Source: an uncultured Psychrobacter sp. (lineage in GTDB: Bacteria > Pseudomonadota > Gammaproteobacteria > Pseudomonadales > Moraxellaceae). Taken from it: DNA of 64,000 bases. Positions 9,529 through 19,203 of this stretch are shown here, in pieces (the stretch's first letter is position 1; each line of letters begins with the position of its first letter). The stretch is taken from NCBI RefSeq assembly GCF_947488565.1, contig NZ_CANKZC010000003.1:186001-250000 (forward strand), read 5' to 3'. A model generated the notes under the pieces. It did not search any database. It was not told where the DNA came from and saw only the letters and a list, made by a program, of their open reading frames with translations. The translations under genes were made by a program, and so were the position numbers.

Positions 9529-10512
9529 CTAAGTTTGGTTAATCCATCCTGCTATTTTAACTATTTCTCCTTCAACCTTATCTCTTTTCTCACCGTTCAT
9601 AAGTTCAATAAATTGTTCAGCAACATCTTTAATCCAATCCATCCTTTTTGTAATATCAGCCAGTTTGATATCATCAGGAGCAATATTTTTTAAATCGGGA
9701 TCATCAGTATCTGCTTCAGAGGTATAGACCATTTGCAGTTCAGGAATAGACATTTTTCCTCTTCCAATTTCAGCCAACGCCAATCCTGCTCTAAAATTAC
9801 TTTTTTGATAGATTATCTTTTGTAGTACTTCGCGCTGTTCATGATTGGCAAGTTGCATAAGATTCGTTTTCTGTGCTTCTTTTCTTTGTTCTTTTCTAGT
9901 AGAGCCAAGCCTTTCAAATTCTTTAGTCGCATTAAAAGCAGGTCTGATATACTGACTTGTACCAAGATTACGTATTTTAGGTAATACATCATAGGCGCCA
10001 TGCGAATCATAAACCATCGTTTTGACTTCATCAATATAGTTCTCAGTATTACGTTGTCCAATACATTCAAAGAAGTTAGTACTACATTGATTGTATTCAA
10101 AATGCCATCCAGCGATATCTTGATATAACCAAAAGTTACCTAGCTTAAAATTATACTCAACACCAAATACTCCACCATCTGCTGAAGTAGACCAATGACC
10201 TAGCGCGTCAGCTACAGTTTTACTGGCAAAAGCACCAAGTCCCATCCAGAAATGACGTCCCTTGTATCGTGAATTACCATTGACATCACTATGTTCTAAA
10301 TAGAACTTAGCGTATACAGCAGCGATTCGTCTGGCTCTTGCTTCTCCATCTTGTACCACTCTCAAATGAATAGTAGATGACGTTCTATCAGCATTTGTTG
10401 TTAACTTCTCAAAGCATTGATATTGAGCTATTGACCATGTATAAGTACATGGCATTGTCTTAGTAGCACAGCTATTTTTTACCGTATTAGTATCGAATTT
10501 AAGCGTTGTCAT
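9529..10512 (-). CDS. T6SS effector-like protein (DUF2515-like), copy 1
   Basis: A 327-residue protein with no signal peptide, directly behind vgrG (10-base gap) and ahead of a secreted lipoprotein. That position is typical of a VgrG-linked toxin. Visible landmarks are a Cys-containing N-terminus (NSCATKTMPC), ARRIAAVYAKFYLE near residue 60, GLGAFASKTVADALGH near residue 90, NFWLYQDIAGWHFEY near 120 and C.GQRNTENY near 150. These resemble DUF2515 proteins linked to T6SS loci, an assignment from memory that a profile search should settle. No catalytic residues can be named. The paralogue at 6311-7366 is broken by a stop. Conserved His and Asp residues in the QDIAGWH stretch are the best candidates for an active site. 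Confidence 0.65.
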   Translation of the reverse strand: MTTLKFDTNTVKNSCATKTMPCTYTWSIAQYQCFEKLTTNADRTSSTIHLRVVQDGEARARRIAAVYAKFYLEHSDVNGNSRYKGRHFWMGLGAFASKTVADALGHWSTSADGGVFGVEYNFKLGNFWLYQDIAGWHFEYNQCSTNFFECIGQRNTENYIDEVKTMVYDSHGAYDVLPKIRNLGTSQYIRPAFNATKEFERLGSTRKEQRKEAQKTNLMQLANHEQREVLQKIIYQKSNFRAGLALAEIGRGKMSIPELQMVYTSEADTDDPDLKNIAPDDIKLADITKRMDWIKDVAEQFIELMNGEKRDKVEGEIVKIAGWINQT

Positions 10513-10522
10513 TTTATACTCG

Positions 10523-13225
10523 CTATAAGTCTTTTAATCCTTCAATAGGCTTAAATATCATTTTAGTTTCTAGTGTTTCTGATTCAGTATTTGTATCTGC
10601 TCTAACGGTTTTTCCTTCATCGTCAACTTTGGCTTCAACATTTAAGTTTTTACCGATTAATCGATAATCAATATTTTTAATAGGTGTCCCTGCTGTGTTT
10701 AAAAACTGCACCTGCTCATCAAAGAACTCTTTTTCAACGAGCTTATCAAAGGGTAATCGCGATAAATAACTACTATCAACCGCGCCCCCAGCCTTACCAT
10801 GCTTACCGCCTTTCTCCGCAAACTCTTTCGCTGCTATCGTAATATCAGCACCATCAAGGGTGATACTCGCACCGCCTGCCGTTATCGTCACCTTGTTCGT
10901 CGCCACTACCTCTACTTCTTTGGTGGAGGAGGCGATGTTCACATCTTGCTTAGCCGTCGCTTCCAGTTTGCCTGTATGCACAGAGAGGGTAATATTCTCT
11001 TTCGCGTTAGTCATGCTAAATTGACCATCGGCGACTATATTGAGTGACTCGCTGCTGATTTGATTATGAGACTCGCCACTACTGATCATCATGTCTTGCT
11101 GAGTGGTAGTAATCATCTCACCCATGGTTCTATGAATTAGCGTGTCATCGCTCACATAGCTGCTATCGGCGGTACTATCAATCAGAGTGAACGGCGTGGT
11201 TTGATGGGTTTGGGTTTGTTGTTCTTTGGCAATATTTTCTAGCTGCGTCTTGATGGCTTTATTGTCGTTCACATTACGACCTAAGCCTGTTGCCAACTGC
11301 TTGAGTCGCTCCGCCAAGTGCTGAACACCGAGACTCGTTTGAGTGAGACTTGGAGTATGATGTTGGTAATTGTGCTGTCCTGCCTGCGCATGGGTTTGTG
11401 GCTGGGTTGACAGCACCAGCGCTTCCCCTGATTTGATATTGATTTGCGCATTGGTTTTGGCGCTAATGCCTTGTTTCTTTATCGTGCTATCACTTTGTGA
11501 ATCGATAATACCCATTTTAAGACTGGCAACAACGTCTCCTGCATCGACATTAAACTGCGAGTAGGCGTTGTCCTCTCTATGATCGCTGATCCATTCGGAT
11601 AAACCATTATCCGTGTTGCGATAGCCGCTCTCGATTGCTTGCTCATCGACAGTCTCAAATAGACTAGGGCGACTTGATGACAACAGGCTACCGGTATTAA
11701 TCAGATGCTCACTATCACCGATAGCTTGCATCAGAGTTTGATCATCTGCTCTATGGGTAAAGTGGCTGCCATAATTGCTTCCTGCTTGGGCTTCTAATCG
11801 ATTGATAGATTGAGCAGGGCTATCTAATAAATAGTTGCGTGTCGGCGTCATATGATTGCGACTGTCCGTATCAGACTGGCTATCTGCGATCCCCGTCATT
11901 GGCGGGAGTGCTTGTCTGCTGTATAGCGCACCTACCCAAGGGGTGTCGGTGGTGATTAGTCTGAGCTGGGTTAAATGAATACCTGCTTCTAGACTTGAGG
12001 CATGACGCTCGTAATGACGACGACTATTGATCAACCCTGTTACATGAGCGAGGCTATTGCGTGCTAAATGCACGATATGAGTGGCACGGTAATGCTGATT
12101 AAGATGGCTATGACCCACTAGGGTAAAGGTATCTGTAACATTTAAATCAGTGCAGTGAGCGAGCGCATGGTAGATGCTATAACGGCTATGGTGACTATTT
12201 GCCATGATAGTAGCGTCATCGATAGACTCAGTATTTGTCACAGGAGCAAAGGCGGCTGGAGTGTCTAAGGTTAGGGCGTTTTGTCCTCCTTGATTACTTT
12301 CTTCGTTATCACTTTGACCAACAGCTACATCCGCTGACTGAGTCGGATGGGCGACACTGGCGCTATTAAAGCGCTGCATTGTAATCGTGTTTGGTTGGCT
12401 ACTGATCTGCTCACTAAGAGCTAGGATAGGAGCGTCGACACGGTCATGCAAGACTTGACCGAAGCGTAGGGCGCCTATGTTCGAGCTGATACTATCCTCA
12501 TCACTAGGATAGGCTGAGGTGATGATAAGCTTGGGCGGTGCATGCTCCTCGGTTTGTGCATGCCTGAGGTAAGCGGTGAGTCCTTGTCTTGAGAGGCGCT
12601 CACAGATATGACTCCAGTCACTGCTTTGCCACTGGGTCATGCGCGCTGGGGTCCAACTGGCGTTTTCTTCACTACTGCCATCAGTGCCACTGTCATCGAC
12701 CACGTCTATCTCTTGCATGGCGACGCGTTCTGCTACCATGGCTTGTACTGATAGGTCAGTATCTATCTGGCTGCGTAGATGCTGATGCAAGCGATAAGTG
12801 ACCGGCTGTGCGATGAGTCTATAGTAGCCATAGCTACCATCATGATCTAATTGTCGCGTTGCAGTGATATATAGATGACGATAGACAAGTCCACTTGGGG
12901 TATCAAAGCTGAGGGTTAAAGGGCTACCAATCAAAGGGGTCAGTGGCATAAAAGAGGGGTGATTGAGCTCATGGATATAGACATGTAGCACGTAGGTGTC
13001 GATGCCATGCTGGTGCTGCTCTGACGAAGAGGATCTACTCGGAATATTTGGGTTAAGCTGGGCGATGATGGCGGCTTCATCAGGGGCATTAAGTAGGGTC
13101 TGTTGCCATGTTTGATGAGTGTCAGTATTTTGCCGAGCACTTGGATGGAGAGCTTGGCTGCTACCTTCACTGGCATAGAGTCTGTCAGCAGTCATAGGCA
13201 TTAAGGTATTGGTCAAGCGTAGCAT
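10523..13225 (-). CDS. vgrG: T6SS spike protein VgrG (TssI) with a reduced gp5-like region
   Basis: A 900-residue VgrG. The gp27-like part covers roughly residues 60-440, including LHVYIHEL and the long region up to LITTDTPW. A gp5-like segment around 440-523 is short: AQAGSNYGSHFTHR is present but the usual GRVKVQFHW-type strand is not seen. A repeat-rich C-terminal needle region (about 600-820) carries KLEATAKQD and ITLDGADITIAA, followed by a variable tail that likely carries the downstream effector. It forms the puncturing tip on the Hcp tube. An N-terminal extension of about 60 residues precedes the family core. It is the fifth gene of the leftward T6SS arm. A 3' remnant of a related vgrG lies at 7376-8262. 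Confidence 0.9.
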   Translation of the reverse strand: MLRLTNTLMPMTADRLYASEGSSQALHPSARQNTDTHQTWQQTLLNAPDEAAIIAQLNPNIPSRSSSSEQHQHGIDTYVLHVYIHELNHPSFMPLTPLIGSPLTLSFDTPSGLVYRHLYITATRQLDHDGSYGYYRLIAQPVTYRLHQHLRSQIDTDLSVQAMVAERVAMQEIDVVDDSGTDGSSEENASWTPARMTQWQSSDWSHICERLSRQGLTAYLRHAQTEEHAPPKLIITSAYPSDEDSISSNIGALRFGQVLHDRVDAPILALSEQISSQPNTITMQRFNSASVAHPTQSADVAVGQSDNEESNQGGQNALTLDTPAAFAPVTNTESIDDATIMANSHHSRYSIYHALAHCTDLNVTDTFTLVGHSHLNQHYRATHIVHLARNSLAHVTGLINSRRHYERHASSLEAGIHLTQLRLITTDTPWVGALYSRQALPPMTGIADSQSDTDSRNHMTPTRNYLLDSPAQSINRLEAQAGSNYGSHFTHRADDQTLMQAIGDSEHLINTGSLLSSSRPSLFETVDEQAIESGYRNTDNGLSEWISDHREDNAYSQFNVDAGDVVASLKMGIIDSQSDSTIKKQGISAKTNAQINIKSGEALVLSTQPQTHAQAGQHNYQHHTPSLTQTSLGVQHLAERLKQLATGLGRNVNDNKAIKTQLENIAKEQQTQTHQTTPFTLIDSTADSSYVSDDTLIHRTMGEMITTTQQDMMISSGESHNQISSESLNIVADGQFSMTNAKENITLSVHTGKLEATAKQDVNIASSTKEVEVVATNKVTITAGGASITLDGADITIAAKEFAEKGGKHGKAGGAVDSSYLSRLPFDKLVEKEFFDEQVQFLNTAGTPIKNIDYRLIGKNLNVEAKVDDEGKTVRADTNTESETLETKMIFKPIEGLKDL

Positions 13226-13302
13226 AATGAATATCCCTATTGTTAAGCGACGGCAGTATCAACTTGAATGCTTATTTATCGTTGTCATCATAGACAGCGG
13301 TG

Positions 13303-14139
13303 TTATTCGCCAAGCGTAAATTCAATACGACGATTACGTCGGCGTCCATCTTCGGTGTCATTACTAGCGATAGGGTCAGCGTCACCTTTGCCTGTAGTAC
13401 TTAGACGAGCAGCATCTATATTACGGCCTATCAGGTACTGCTTAACTGCTTCTGCTCGCTCATTGGATAGGGCTAGGTTGGCAGTAGGGTTACCCACATT
13501 GTCAGTATGACCAGTAATCGTAACGGGCTTATCGCCTAGGCTTTGGATCACCCCTGCCATGTCGTCTAAGATACCGAGACCTAATGGGGTGAGGTTGGCG
13601 CTGCCTGATTCAAACTCGACGATACGGTTGCCGAGAGTGTCATCTATGAGACGTTGTTCGCTGGCGGTGACGACTAGTTGATTTTCTAATTGATAAAGAT
13701 CAGTCAAACGGGTGTGAATACGGTTTTGGATCGCCTGCTTTTGCTCAATACTGTTCACTTTGCCATGTAAACTAATGGTAGTGCCATGAATGTCGATACG
13801 ACCTTGACGAATATTGGAGATATCGCTATCGATAATGGTTGTGGCTATTTGCTGCCAGTTGGTTGGTATACTGATGTTTGAGCGTACTTCAATCTCATCT
13901 CTGACTGGTTTATTAGGGTATTGGGCTTTAAGCTTTTCAAGTAGCTGCTGCTTATCTGAACTGGTAGCGACGACACCTTTAATGACGACCGGTACCTCTT
14001 GAGAGCCGTTTGCAATATGGGTATCGTTGTGTTCTGCAAAGACAACAGCACTCATAGGAAGCGTCATAGCAGCAGCTAATATCAGACCTTTTTTGCGATG
14101 AGTTAGCTTAGGTATTGTTGTTGTGTAGAGGGCTTTCAT
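13303..14139 (-). CDS. OmpA-family T6SS envelope anchor (TagN/TagL-like)
   Basis: A 278-residue secreted protein. A signal peptide (LILAAAMTLPMSAVVFA) is followed by a BON-like region with KVNSIEQKQAIQNRI, then an OmpA C-terminal peptidoglycan-binding domain from about residue 165. That domain has the diagnostic TGHTDNVG, ALSNERAEAV and NRRIEFTL motifs. In Acinetobacter-type T6SS the TssL protein lacks its own peptidoglycan anchor, and a separate OmpA-like protein in the tssM-tagF neighbourhood is thought to supply it. Here it lies between tagF and vgrG on the same strand, which fits that role. The alternative is an ordinary OmpA/YiaD-type outer membrane protein that merely sits here. Confidence 0.85.
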   Translation of the reverse strand: MKALYTTTIPKLTHRKKGLILAAAMTLPMSAVVFAEHNDTHIANGSQEVPVVIKGVVATSSDKQQLLEKLKAQYPNKPVRDEIEVRSNISIPTNWQQIATTIIDSDISNIRQGRIDIHGTTISLHGKVNSIEQKQAIQNRIHTRLTDLYQLENQLVVTASEQRLIDDTLGNRIVEFESGSANLTPLGLGILDDMAGVIQSLGDKPVTITGHTDNVGNPTANLALSNERAEAVKQYLIGRNIDAARLSTTGKGDADPIASNDTEDGRRRNRRIEFTLGE

Positions 14140-14212
14140 TGAAATACCTTTTTAGTCTAGATGTTATTAAACGGTTATTGAATAAAATAATCTTAAAATT
14201 AGTCATTAATAA

Positions 14213-15193
14213 CTATTGCGCTAGGAAGGTTTTTTTAAACAGTTGTCTGGTATCATACAGGTAAAGATTGTCTTGCAACAACATTTTATTAAAGCGGGTC
14301 AGACCGATATCTTCATTGATATAACCTTGTGTCCAGTCACTATTAGCGATCCAAACCCAGTCATCAGATTTTGTATCTCCGCTACTTGTTAGTTGGCTCA
14401 GTACACGTCCGTCAGGTTTAGTGAAGTTCAGTAACAAACGATAATGATTAGCGGTGCGATATAAATAAGTGTTGAGACAGATTTGATGTGGCTGGTAGAA
14501 GCCACTTATCAAGTCATGCCAAAAAGTCGCCATATGTATAGCGCTGGCTTTATCAGACGTTAGTGTCCAGCATATAGATTTGTTGAGACCACGGAAGCCT
14601 TTAGCAAAAGTAGGCAAAAACAACAAGCCTGTCGCGATAATCTGCTGTACCAGTTGCTGTTTGCTGATATCCATGAATACCGAAATGTCTTGTAGAGTCA
14701 TGGTATTAATAAAATCATAGTAGTGGGTGCTGGCGTTGTTATCGATAGTCAGTAGACAGTCGTTTAAATTGTCAGTCACTTGTGTGCTATCGTTTTGAGC
14801 CTTTGCTGCAATTAATGTTGCATAAATATCATCCCAAATAGTAAGCGATTTGATAGGAAGGTAGTTCGTCCAGCTTTTAGGTTTATCCAAATGGATAACG
14901 CCAAAGCCGATAAGAGGATACTTTCTATGACTACTATCATGACTGGGTATCAGCACTCCAGTAATGATTTGGTTTGCAGCAGTATCGATGTGACTGAAGT
15001 TTAAAAAGGGAGGCTCTTTGGAGGGTACATCACCCTTTGATGACTCGTTCAATAGGGAGCCTGAAGTAGTCAGAGCTTGGCTAACCCACTGATCAATAAT
15101 GTTGGTTTCATTGATATGAGCGCGTGCACGCACGAAGTCTCCGCGAGCAGGCAGCTTGCCAAAATAAACTAAAGGTAGTGATTCGGGCATCAT
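14213..15193 (-). CDS. tagF: T6SS-associated protein TagF
   Basis: A 326-residue protein beginning MMPESLPLVYFGKLPARGDF, the hallmark N-terminus of the TagF (BMA_A0400) family. GKLPARGDFV and NESN/INE-type positions follow. TagF is a cytoplasmic negative regulator of T6SS assembly that acts post-translationally in organisms where it was studied. The start overlaps the tssM stop by 4 bases (ATGA), so the two genes are translationally coupled. No PppA/PpkA partner genes are visible, so regulation here may be independent of threonine phosphorylation. Confidence 0.9.
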   Translation of the reverse strand: MMPESLPLVYFGKLPARGDFVRARAHINETNIIDQWVSQALTTSGSLLNESSKGDVPSKEPPFLNFSHIDTAANQIITGVLIPSHDSSHRKYPLIGFGVIHLDKPKSWTNYLPIKSLTIWDDIYATLIAAKAQNDSTQVTDNLNDCLLTIDNNASTHYYDFINTMTLQDISVFMDISKQQLVQQIIATGLLFLPTFAKGFRGLNKSICWTLTSDKASAIHMATFWHDLISGFYQPHQICLNTYLYRTANHYRLLLNFTKPDGRVLSQLTSSGDTKSDDWVWIANSDWTQGYINEDIGLTRFNKMLLQDNLYLYDTRQLFKKTFLAQ

Positions 15194-18100
15194 CGCGTTT
15201 GCTCCTGCTGCTCAGAGGGTGCAGAAGTGTTATTCGTAGTTGCATTACCTTGTTCATTGCTTTGATCTGCTAAATTATGAGCAGAAGAGCTGTTATTGTC
15301 AGCGTTAGGATTAGCAATTGGCTTTGCACTACGCGTAACACCAAGGGCGATTACATCGGCAGGTAGTTTCATGCCAGTAAATGGATTATTGGAGCGACCT
15401 TGAGCAGCATTGTTACTATTGCCACTGATAACTCTAAAGCGGACAGAAATCGTTGTGCCATCACCTGACCATGCCATCTCGAAGATATCATCGCCAAGCT
15501 CGGTCCGGCGTGCGCTATTAATGAGGCGCTCTACCCCAAAGCTTCCGGCTTCCTCAAAGACAGTAAAGTCTCTGCCATCATAGTCTTTGGCTCTAATGCT
15601 AGCGCCAGGCTGGCTACTCGGGTTTGGCCATACAAAAGTCGTCCATGCTTGTGTGCCCATACGATAACGCAGCTGCTGACCGTCGACTACGATTGTATAC
15701 TCTGTCAAGCCGCTCACTGGTAATGGCATAATCTGGAACGTTGTTTGATTGGAAGCAGCACCAGCTGTACTAGACGGGCCTGAGCTATTGCTACCAGTAT
15801 AGTTGACAAAATAACGACCAAAATCAGCGACGAACTGTGGGTTCAAACCTAAACCTGCACCATTCCAAATCTTACTTGAGATTTGATCACCGCGACGAAT
15901 GATAAAGGGCGATAAAGTCTCGTTCACGAATCTCGCCACATAGCCATCTTCCCCAAAGAATTGCCCAATCTCTGCTGGTGTCGCCTCTAAATTAGCATTG
16001 GCAGTAAATGGATATTTTTTCTCTAAATTATCGAGGAACGGCCTCTGTACTTGCGCTTGCCAGACTTTATTAATCTCAGCCTTAGTAGGTGTCAGCAGCA
16101 TATTGAATGAGCGCGTTAGCGGCTCACTTAACAAGGGTCGAACCAGCTGTTTTATTTCTGAATTGGCTTGACTCAGTATCTGCTCATCCAAGATCTGTAG
16201 AGACTTGGTCAGCTCTGAGCCGTCAGGACTTAGGGTCTGTGAAGCAAACAATAGGGCATCAGGACCGATATCGTCACTACGCGCTATATTATTAAAGCGT
16301 GTTCTAATATTTCCTAAGCTTACTAGGTAATTGTCTAACAGCGATAGATCTTGATTGTCCTCTCTTGGCATGACTAAAGCATGAATAGAGGAGAATTCTT
16401 GTGCGATCACACCTAAATTGGCTTGCGGAGCAGAATTTGTGTCACTAGAGCTACTACCGTTGTTCATTGCCGCTTCTGCCATACGCAGCTCAGCTGGACT
16501 TTGGCGCAGTATGGTTTGCTTAAACCAATTTACAAAGGAGCGTCGAGACTGACCAACATTAGCAGAGCCGAGGTTAGTAGCTTGGTTGTCCCATTGAGTT
16601 TGACGATCAATTGTCTCAAATAGTGTTTTTAATGGTGATTCTTTTGCGTTAGACAGCTGGTTTAATAAGACAGCATGATCATCAAATCCCTCGCTATCAC
16701 GAACGTAAACTTGCGATATAAAGCGTTTCCATTCAGCGATATATTCTTGCTTATAACGATTGACTAAATATTGTCGTATTTGTTCAGGGCTACCAGTCAA
16801 CGTAAGATCATCTTGGCTACTGGTTGCCAGCACCCAATCATCTGCGACCACTCTAGTAGTGGCAGCTTTATCAATCTCATCACTAACGAAAGACTCCCAT
16901 GCTTGCTTGGTAAAGGTGCCTGAGATCACATAGCTACCAAGTAGTGCTTCATTGGCATCATTTTGAGTGATCTGTGCAACCGTGACAGAAGGGAAGCGAG
17001 CAGATGAGCGCATTTTGATTTCAGAGTAGACACGCTCACGTGCAGGCTGGCCTTTACTGACTTTAGATAGGTTGCTGCGAGTTTTATCTATCAGTCCTAA
17101 GTCATTTTGGATGAGCGGGAAAGCGGGGTCGTCGACATGTGCTAAGGTAAAGCTTAAGATACGCTCAGCCTTACGAATCATTTTGTCACGTGGCATATCA
17201 GCTCGATTGGCATCGAGCCAGTTACGCCAAAAACGCGTCATTTGATCACTTAAATGGCTGGTCTCTAAATTATCGTGATTGCCAAGCATAAGATAAGCTT
17301 TTAGCGCGTTGTAAGCATCTTCAACGTCGGTAGGATCGGACTGAATATAAGCGTCATTAGTCGCAGTCTCAGTTGTACTTTCAGTTGCAGATTCCTCTGT
17401 ACGTAATTCTAACTGGGCTGCGTTAGTATTCACTTCTGTCAGGAACTTTTCTATATTTTGTTTGGTGGGTGCTAAGAGGATGATACGGATACCGTTGTAG
17501 TATTCTGCGAGTAGTTTTTGTTTGAGCTTATCGCCTTGATAGAGACCAAGGCTCAAAGATAGTGGCTTATCTTCTTTATAGCCCTCAAGCTGCTCTATCC
17601 GGCTTTGTAAAATGCTAAGCGACTCAAGCTGAGACTGCAGATCACCATCAGAATTTTTTTGTAGCTCGGCAACTTGTTGTAAGTCGGCTACTACGCGTTC
17701 AGTTAATTGCTTATTATTGGTATATGACCATGTCCATAGTCCAACAGCCGCACACAGAGCCACCACAGCGGCCAAGGTAGCAATAGCACGATGACTGCGT
17801 TTATTACGATTTTTGTGTTGCTTGACCAAATGCTTGTCTTTTAGGATGACTTTAGAAAATAAATCCTGCAAAAAATAGGGCTTATCGGTGGTTCCTTGCT
17901 GAGCGCTGAGAGGGAGAGCGGGTGGATGCAAGTCGTAATTTTGCACCATCTGCAAAGTCATCTGACTGCTAACCTGTCCATCTTGTAAGGCGCTAGTAAA
18001 ATAAAATCCGCGCAATATGGGCTTAAATTGAAAAGGGTTGTCCTCAAACAAAGCATGCATAAGGGTTCGTATCATCGGACGTAGCGACTGAAACTCCATA

Positions 18101-19113
18101 GGAAAAGTCATCAGACTGGGAGAGACAGTGCGCTGATGACGTAAAGACAGCTTAGTCGTACTCAAGTCTTTTAGACCGTTGACCAATACACCAAAATGCT
18201 CTTCGAACACATCAGTAATGTTGATATTTTCGGGATCCTCAGGGTAGGGGATGGTTGCGCCCCATACTTGACTGCGCTCTTCTTGCTCATAGTCATTAAA
18301 AAAGTCACGAAAGCCTGAGACCAAGTCCATCTTGGTAAAGACTACGTAGACAGGGGCATAGACTTCTAACTGTTCGGTCAAATCTTGGACACGGCTGCGT
18401 AAGTTTTTGGCCAGGTCTAAGGCATAACTTGGATCATTTTTGGTAAGTTCGGCGATACTGACCGCGATAATGATGCCGTTAATTGGCGCTTTAGGTCGGT
18501 TCTTTTTGAGCAGGTTTAAGAATGACAGCCACTCCAAGCGATCTTCTTCGTAGACAGAGTAGCGGCCTGCGGTATCAAGTAAAATACCTTCGGTTGAAAA
18601 AAACCAATCGCAATTACGCGTACCGCCAACCCCTTTTACCGATAGCTTATTGGTTTTTTCCATAAATGGAAACTTTAAACCAGAATGCAGTACAGCGGAG
18701 CTTTTACCTGCTGCTGGATTACCAATAACCATATACCACGGTAGCTCATATAACGCCGCCTTACCGGTTTGATCACCAATCTTTGACTTACGGATGGTCT
18801 TAATAGCGTCTTGCATTTGTTGACGTAGGGCTTGCACTTCTTGTGCATTCTCATCTCTTGCTACGTGTGCGCCATCATCTAGACTTTCATTGTTGTCTTC
18901 AACCAAGTCGGCTAATTCGTTTGAAGCTTTTTTGCGCTTTTTCCACAGATAGTAGCCAAGCACTCCTAGCACTGCACATGTTATTAAGACACCAATAACG
19001 ATGCTAAAGGTTTTGATTGTCACATAGTCGTACAACAAGACTAGAGCCACTATGATACCCAAGACCAACAACACTCTTGGATTATAGATAAGATGAAAAA
19101 ACCTTGAAAACAT
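15190..19113 (-). CDS. tssM: T6SS membrane-complex protein TssM (IcmF family)
   Basis: A 1307-residue inner-membrane protein. Two N-terminal membrane helices (about 13-30 and 37-57) precede a cytoplasmic GTPase-like domain with a Walker A motif GNPAAGKSS at 131-139 and a DTAGRYSVYEED switch-like motif. A third helix near residue 445 (AVVALCAAVGLWTWSY) leads into a long periplasmic domain that ends with a Ser/Asn-rich tail. TssM spans the periplasm and, with TssL and the lipoprotein TssJ, forms the T6SS trans-envelope channel. Length and layout fit the family. It is followed directly by tagF and preceded by an unknown membrane protein. Confidence 0.95.
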   Translation of the reverse strand: MFSRFFHLIYNPRVLLVLGIIVALVLLYDYVTIKTFSIVIGVLITCAVLGVLGYYLWKKRKKASNELADLVEDNNESLDDGAHVARDENAQEVQALRQQMQDAIKTIRKSKIGDQTGKAALYELPWYMVIGNPAAGKSSAVLHSGLKFPFMEKTNKLSVKGVGGTRNCDWFFSTEGILLDTAGRYSVYEEDRLEWLSFLNLLKKNRPKAPINGIIIAVSIAELTKNDPSYALDLAKNLRSRVQDLTEQLEVYAPVYVVFTKMDLVSGFRDFFNDYEQEERSQVWGATIPYPEDPENINITDVFEEHFGVLVNGLKDLSTTKLSLRHQRTVSPSLMTFPMEFQSLRPMIRTLMHALFEDNPFQFKPILRGFYFTSALQDGQVSSQMTLQMVQNYDLHPPALPLSAQQGTTDKPYFLQDLFSKVILKDKHLVKQHKNRNKRSHRAIATLAAVVALCAAVGLWTWSYTNNKQLTERVVADLQQVAELQKNSDGDLQSQLESLSILQSRIEQLEGYKEDKPLSLSLGLYQGDKLKQKLLAEYYNGIRIILLAPTKQNIEKFLTEVNTNAAQLELRTEESATESTTETATNDAYIQSDPTDVEDAYNALKAYLMLGNHDNLETSHLSDQMTRFWRNWLDANRADMPRDKMIRKAERILSFTLAHVDDPAFPLIQNDLGLIDKTRSNLSKVSKGQPARERVYSEIKMRSSARFPSVTVAQITQNDANEALLGSYVISGTFTKQAWESFVSDEIDKAATTRVVADDWVLATSSQDDLTLTGSPEQIRQYLVNRYKQEYIAEWKRFISQVYVRDSEGFDDHAVLLNQLSNAKESPLKTLFETIDRQTQWDNQATNLGSANVGQSRRSFVNWFKQTILRQSPAELRMAEAAMNNGSSSSDTNSAPQANLGVIAQEFSSIHALVMPREDNQDLSLLDNYLVSLGNIRTRFNNIARSDDIGPDALLFASQTLSPDGSELTKSLQILDEQILSQANSEIKQLVRPLLSEPLTRSFNMLLTPTKAEINKVWQAQVQRPFLDNLEKKYPFTANANLEATPAEIGQFFGEDGYVARFVNETLSPFIIRRGDQISSKIWNGAGLGLNPQFVADFGRYFVNYTGSNSSGPSSTAGAASNQTTFQIMPLPVSGLTEYTIVVDGQQLRYRMGTQAWTTFVWPNPSSQPGASIRAKDYDGRDFTVFEEAGSFGVERLINSARRTELGDDIFEMAWSGDGTTISVRFRVISGNSNNAAQGRSNNPFTGMKLPADVIALGVTRSAKPIANPNADNNSSSAHNLADQSNEQGNATTNNTSAPSEQQEQTR

Positions 19114-19203
19114 GCGTGCTACCTAATGTGGTTTTAAGACAATAAAATGAGTATTTACAACGATAAAGTGTCAATTTTCTATCAAAAGCTATCACTAAAA
19201 CGT

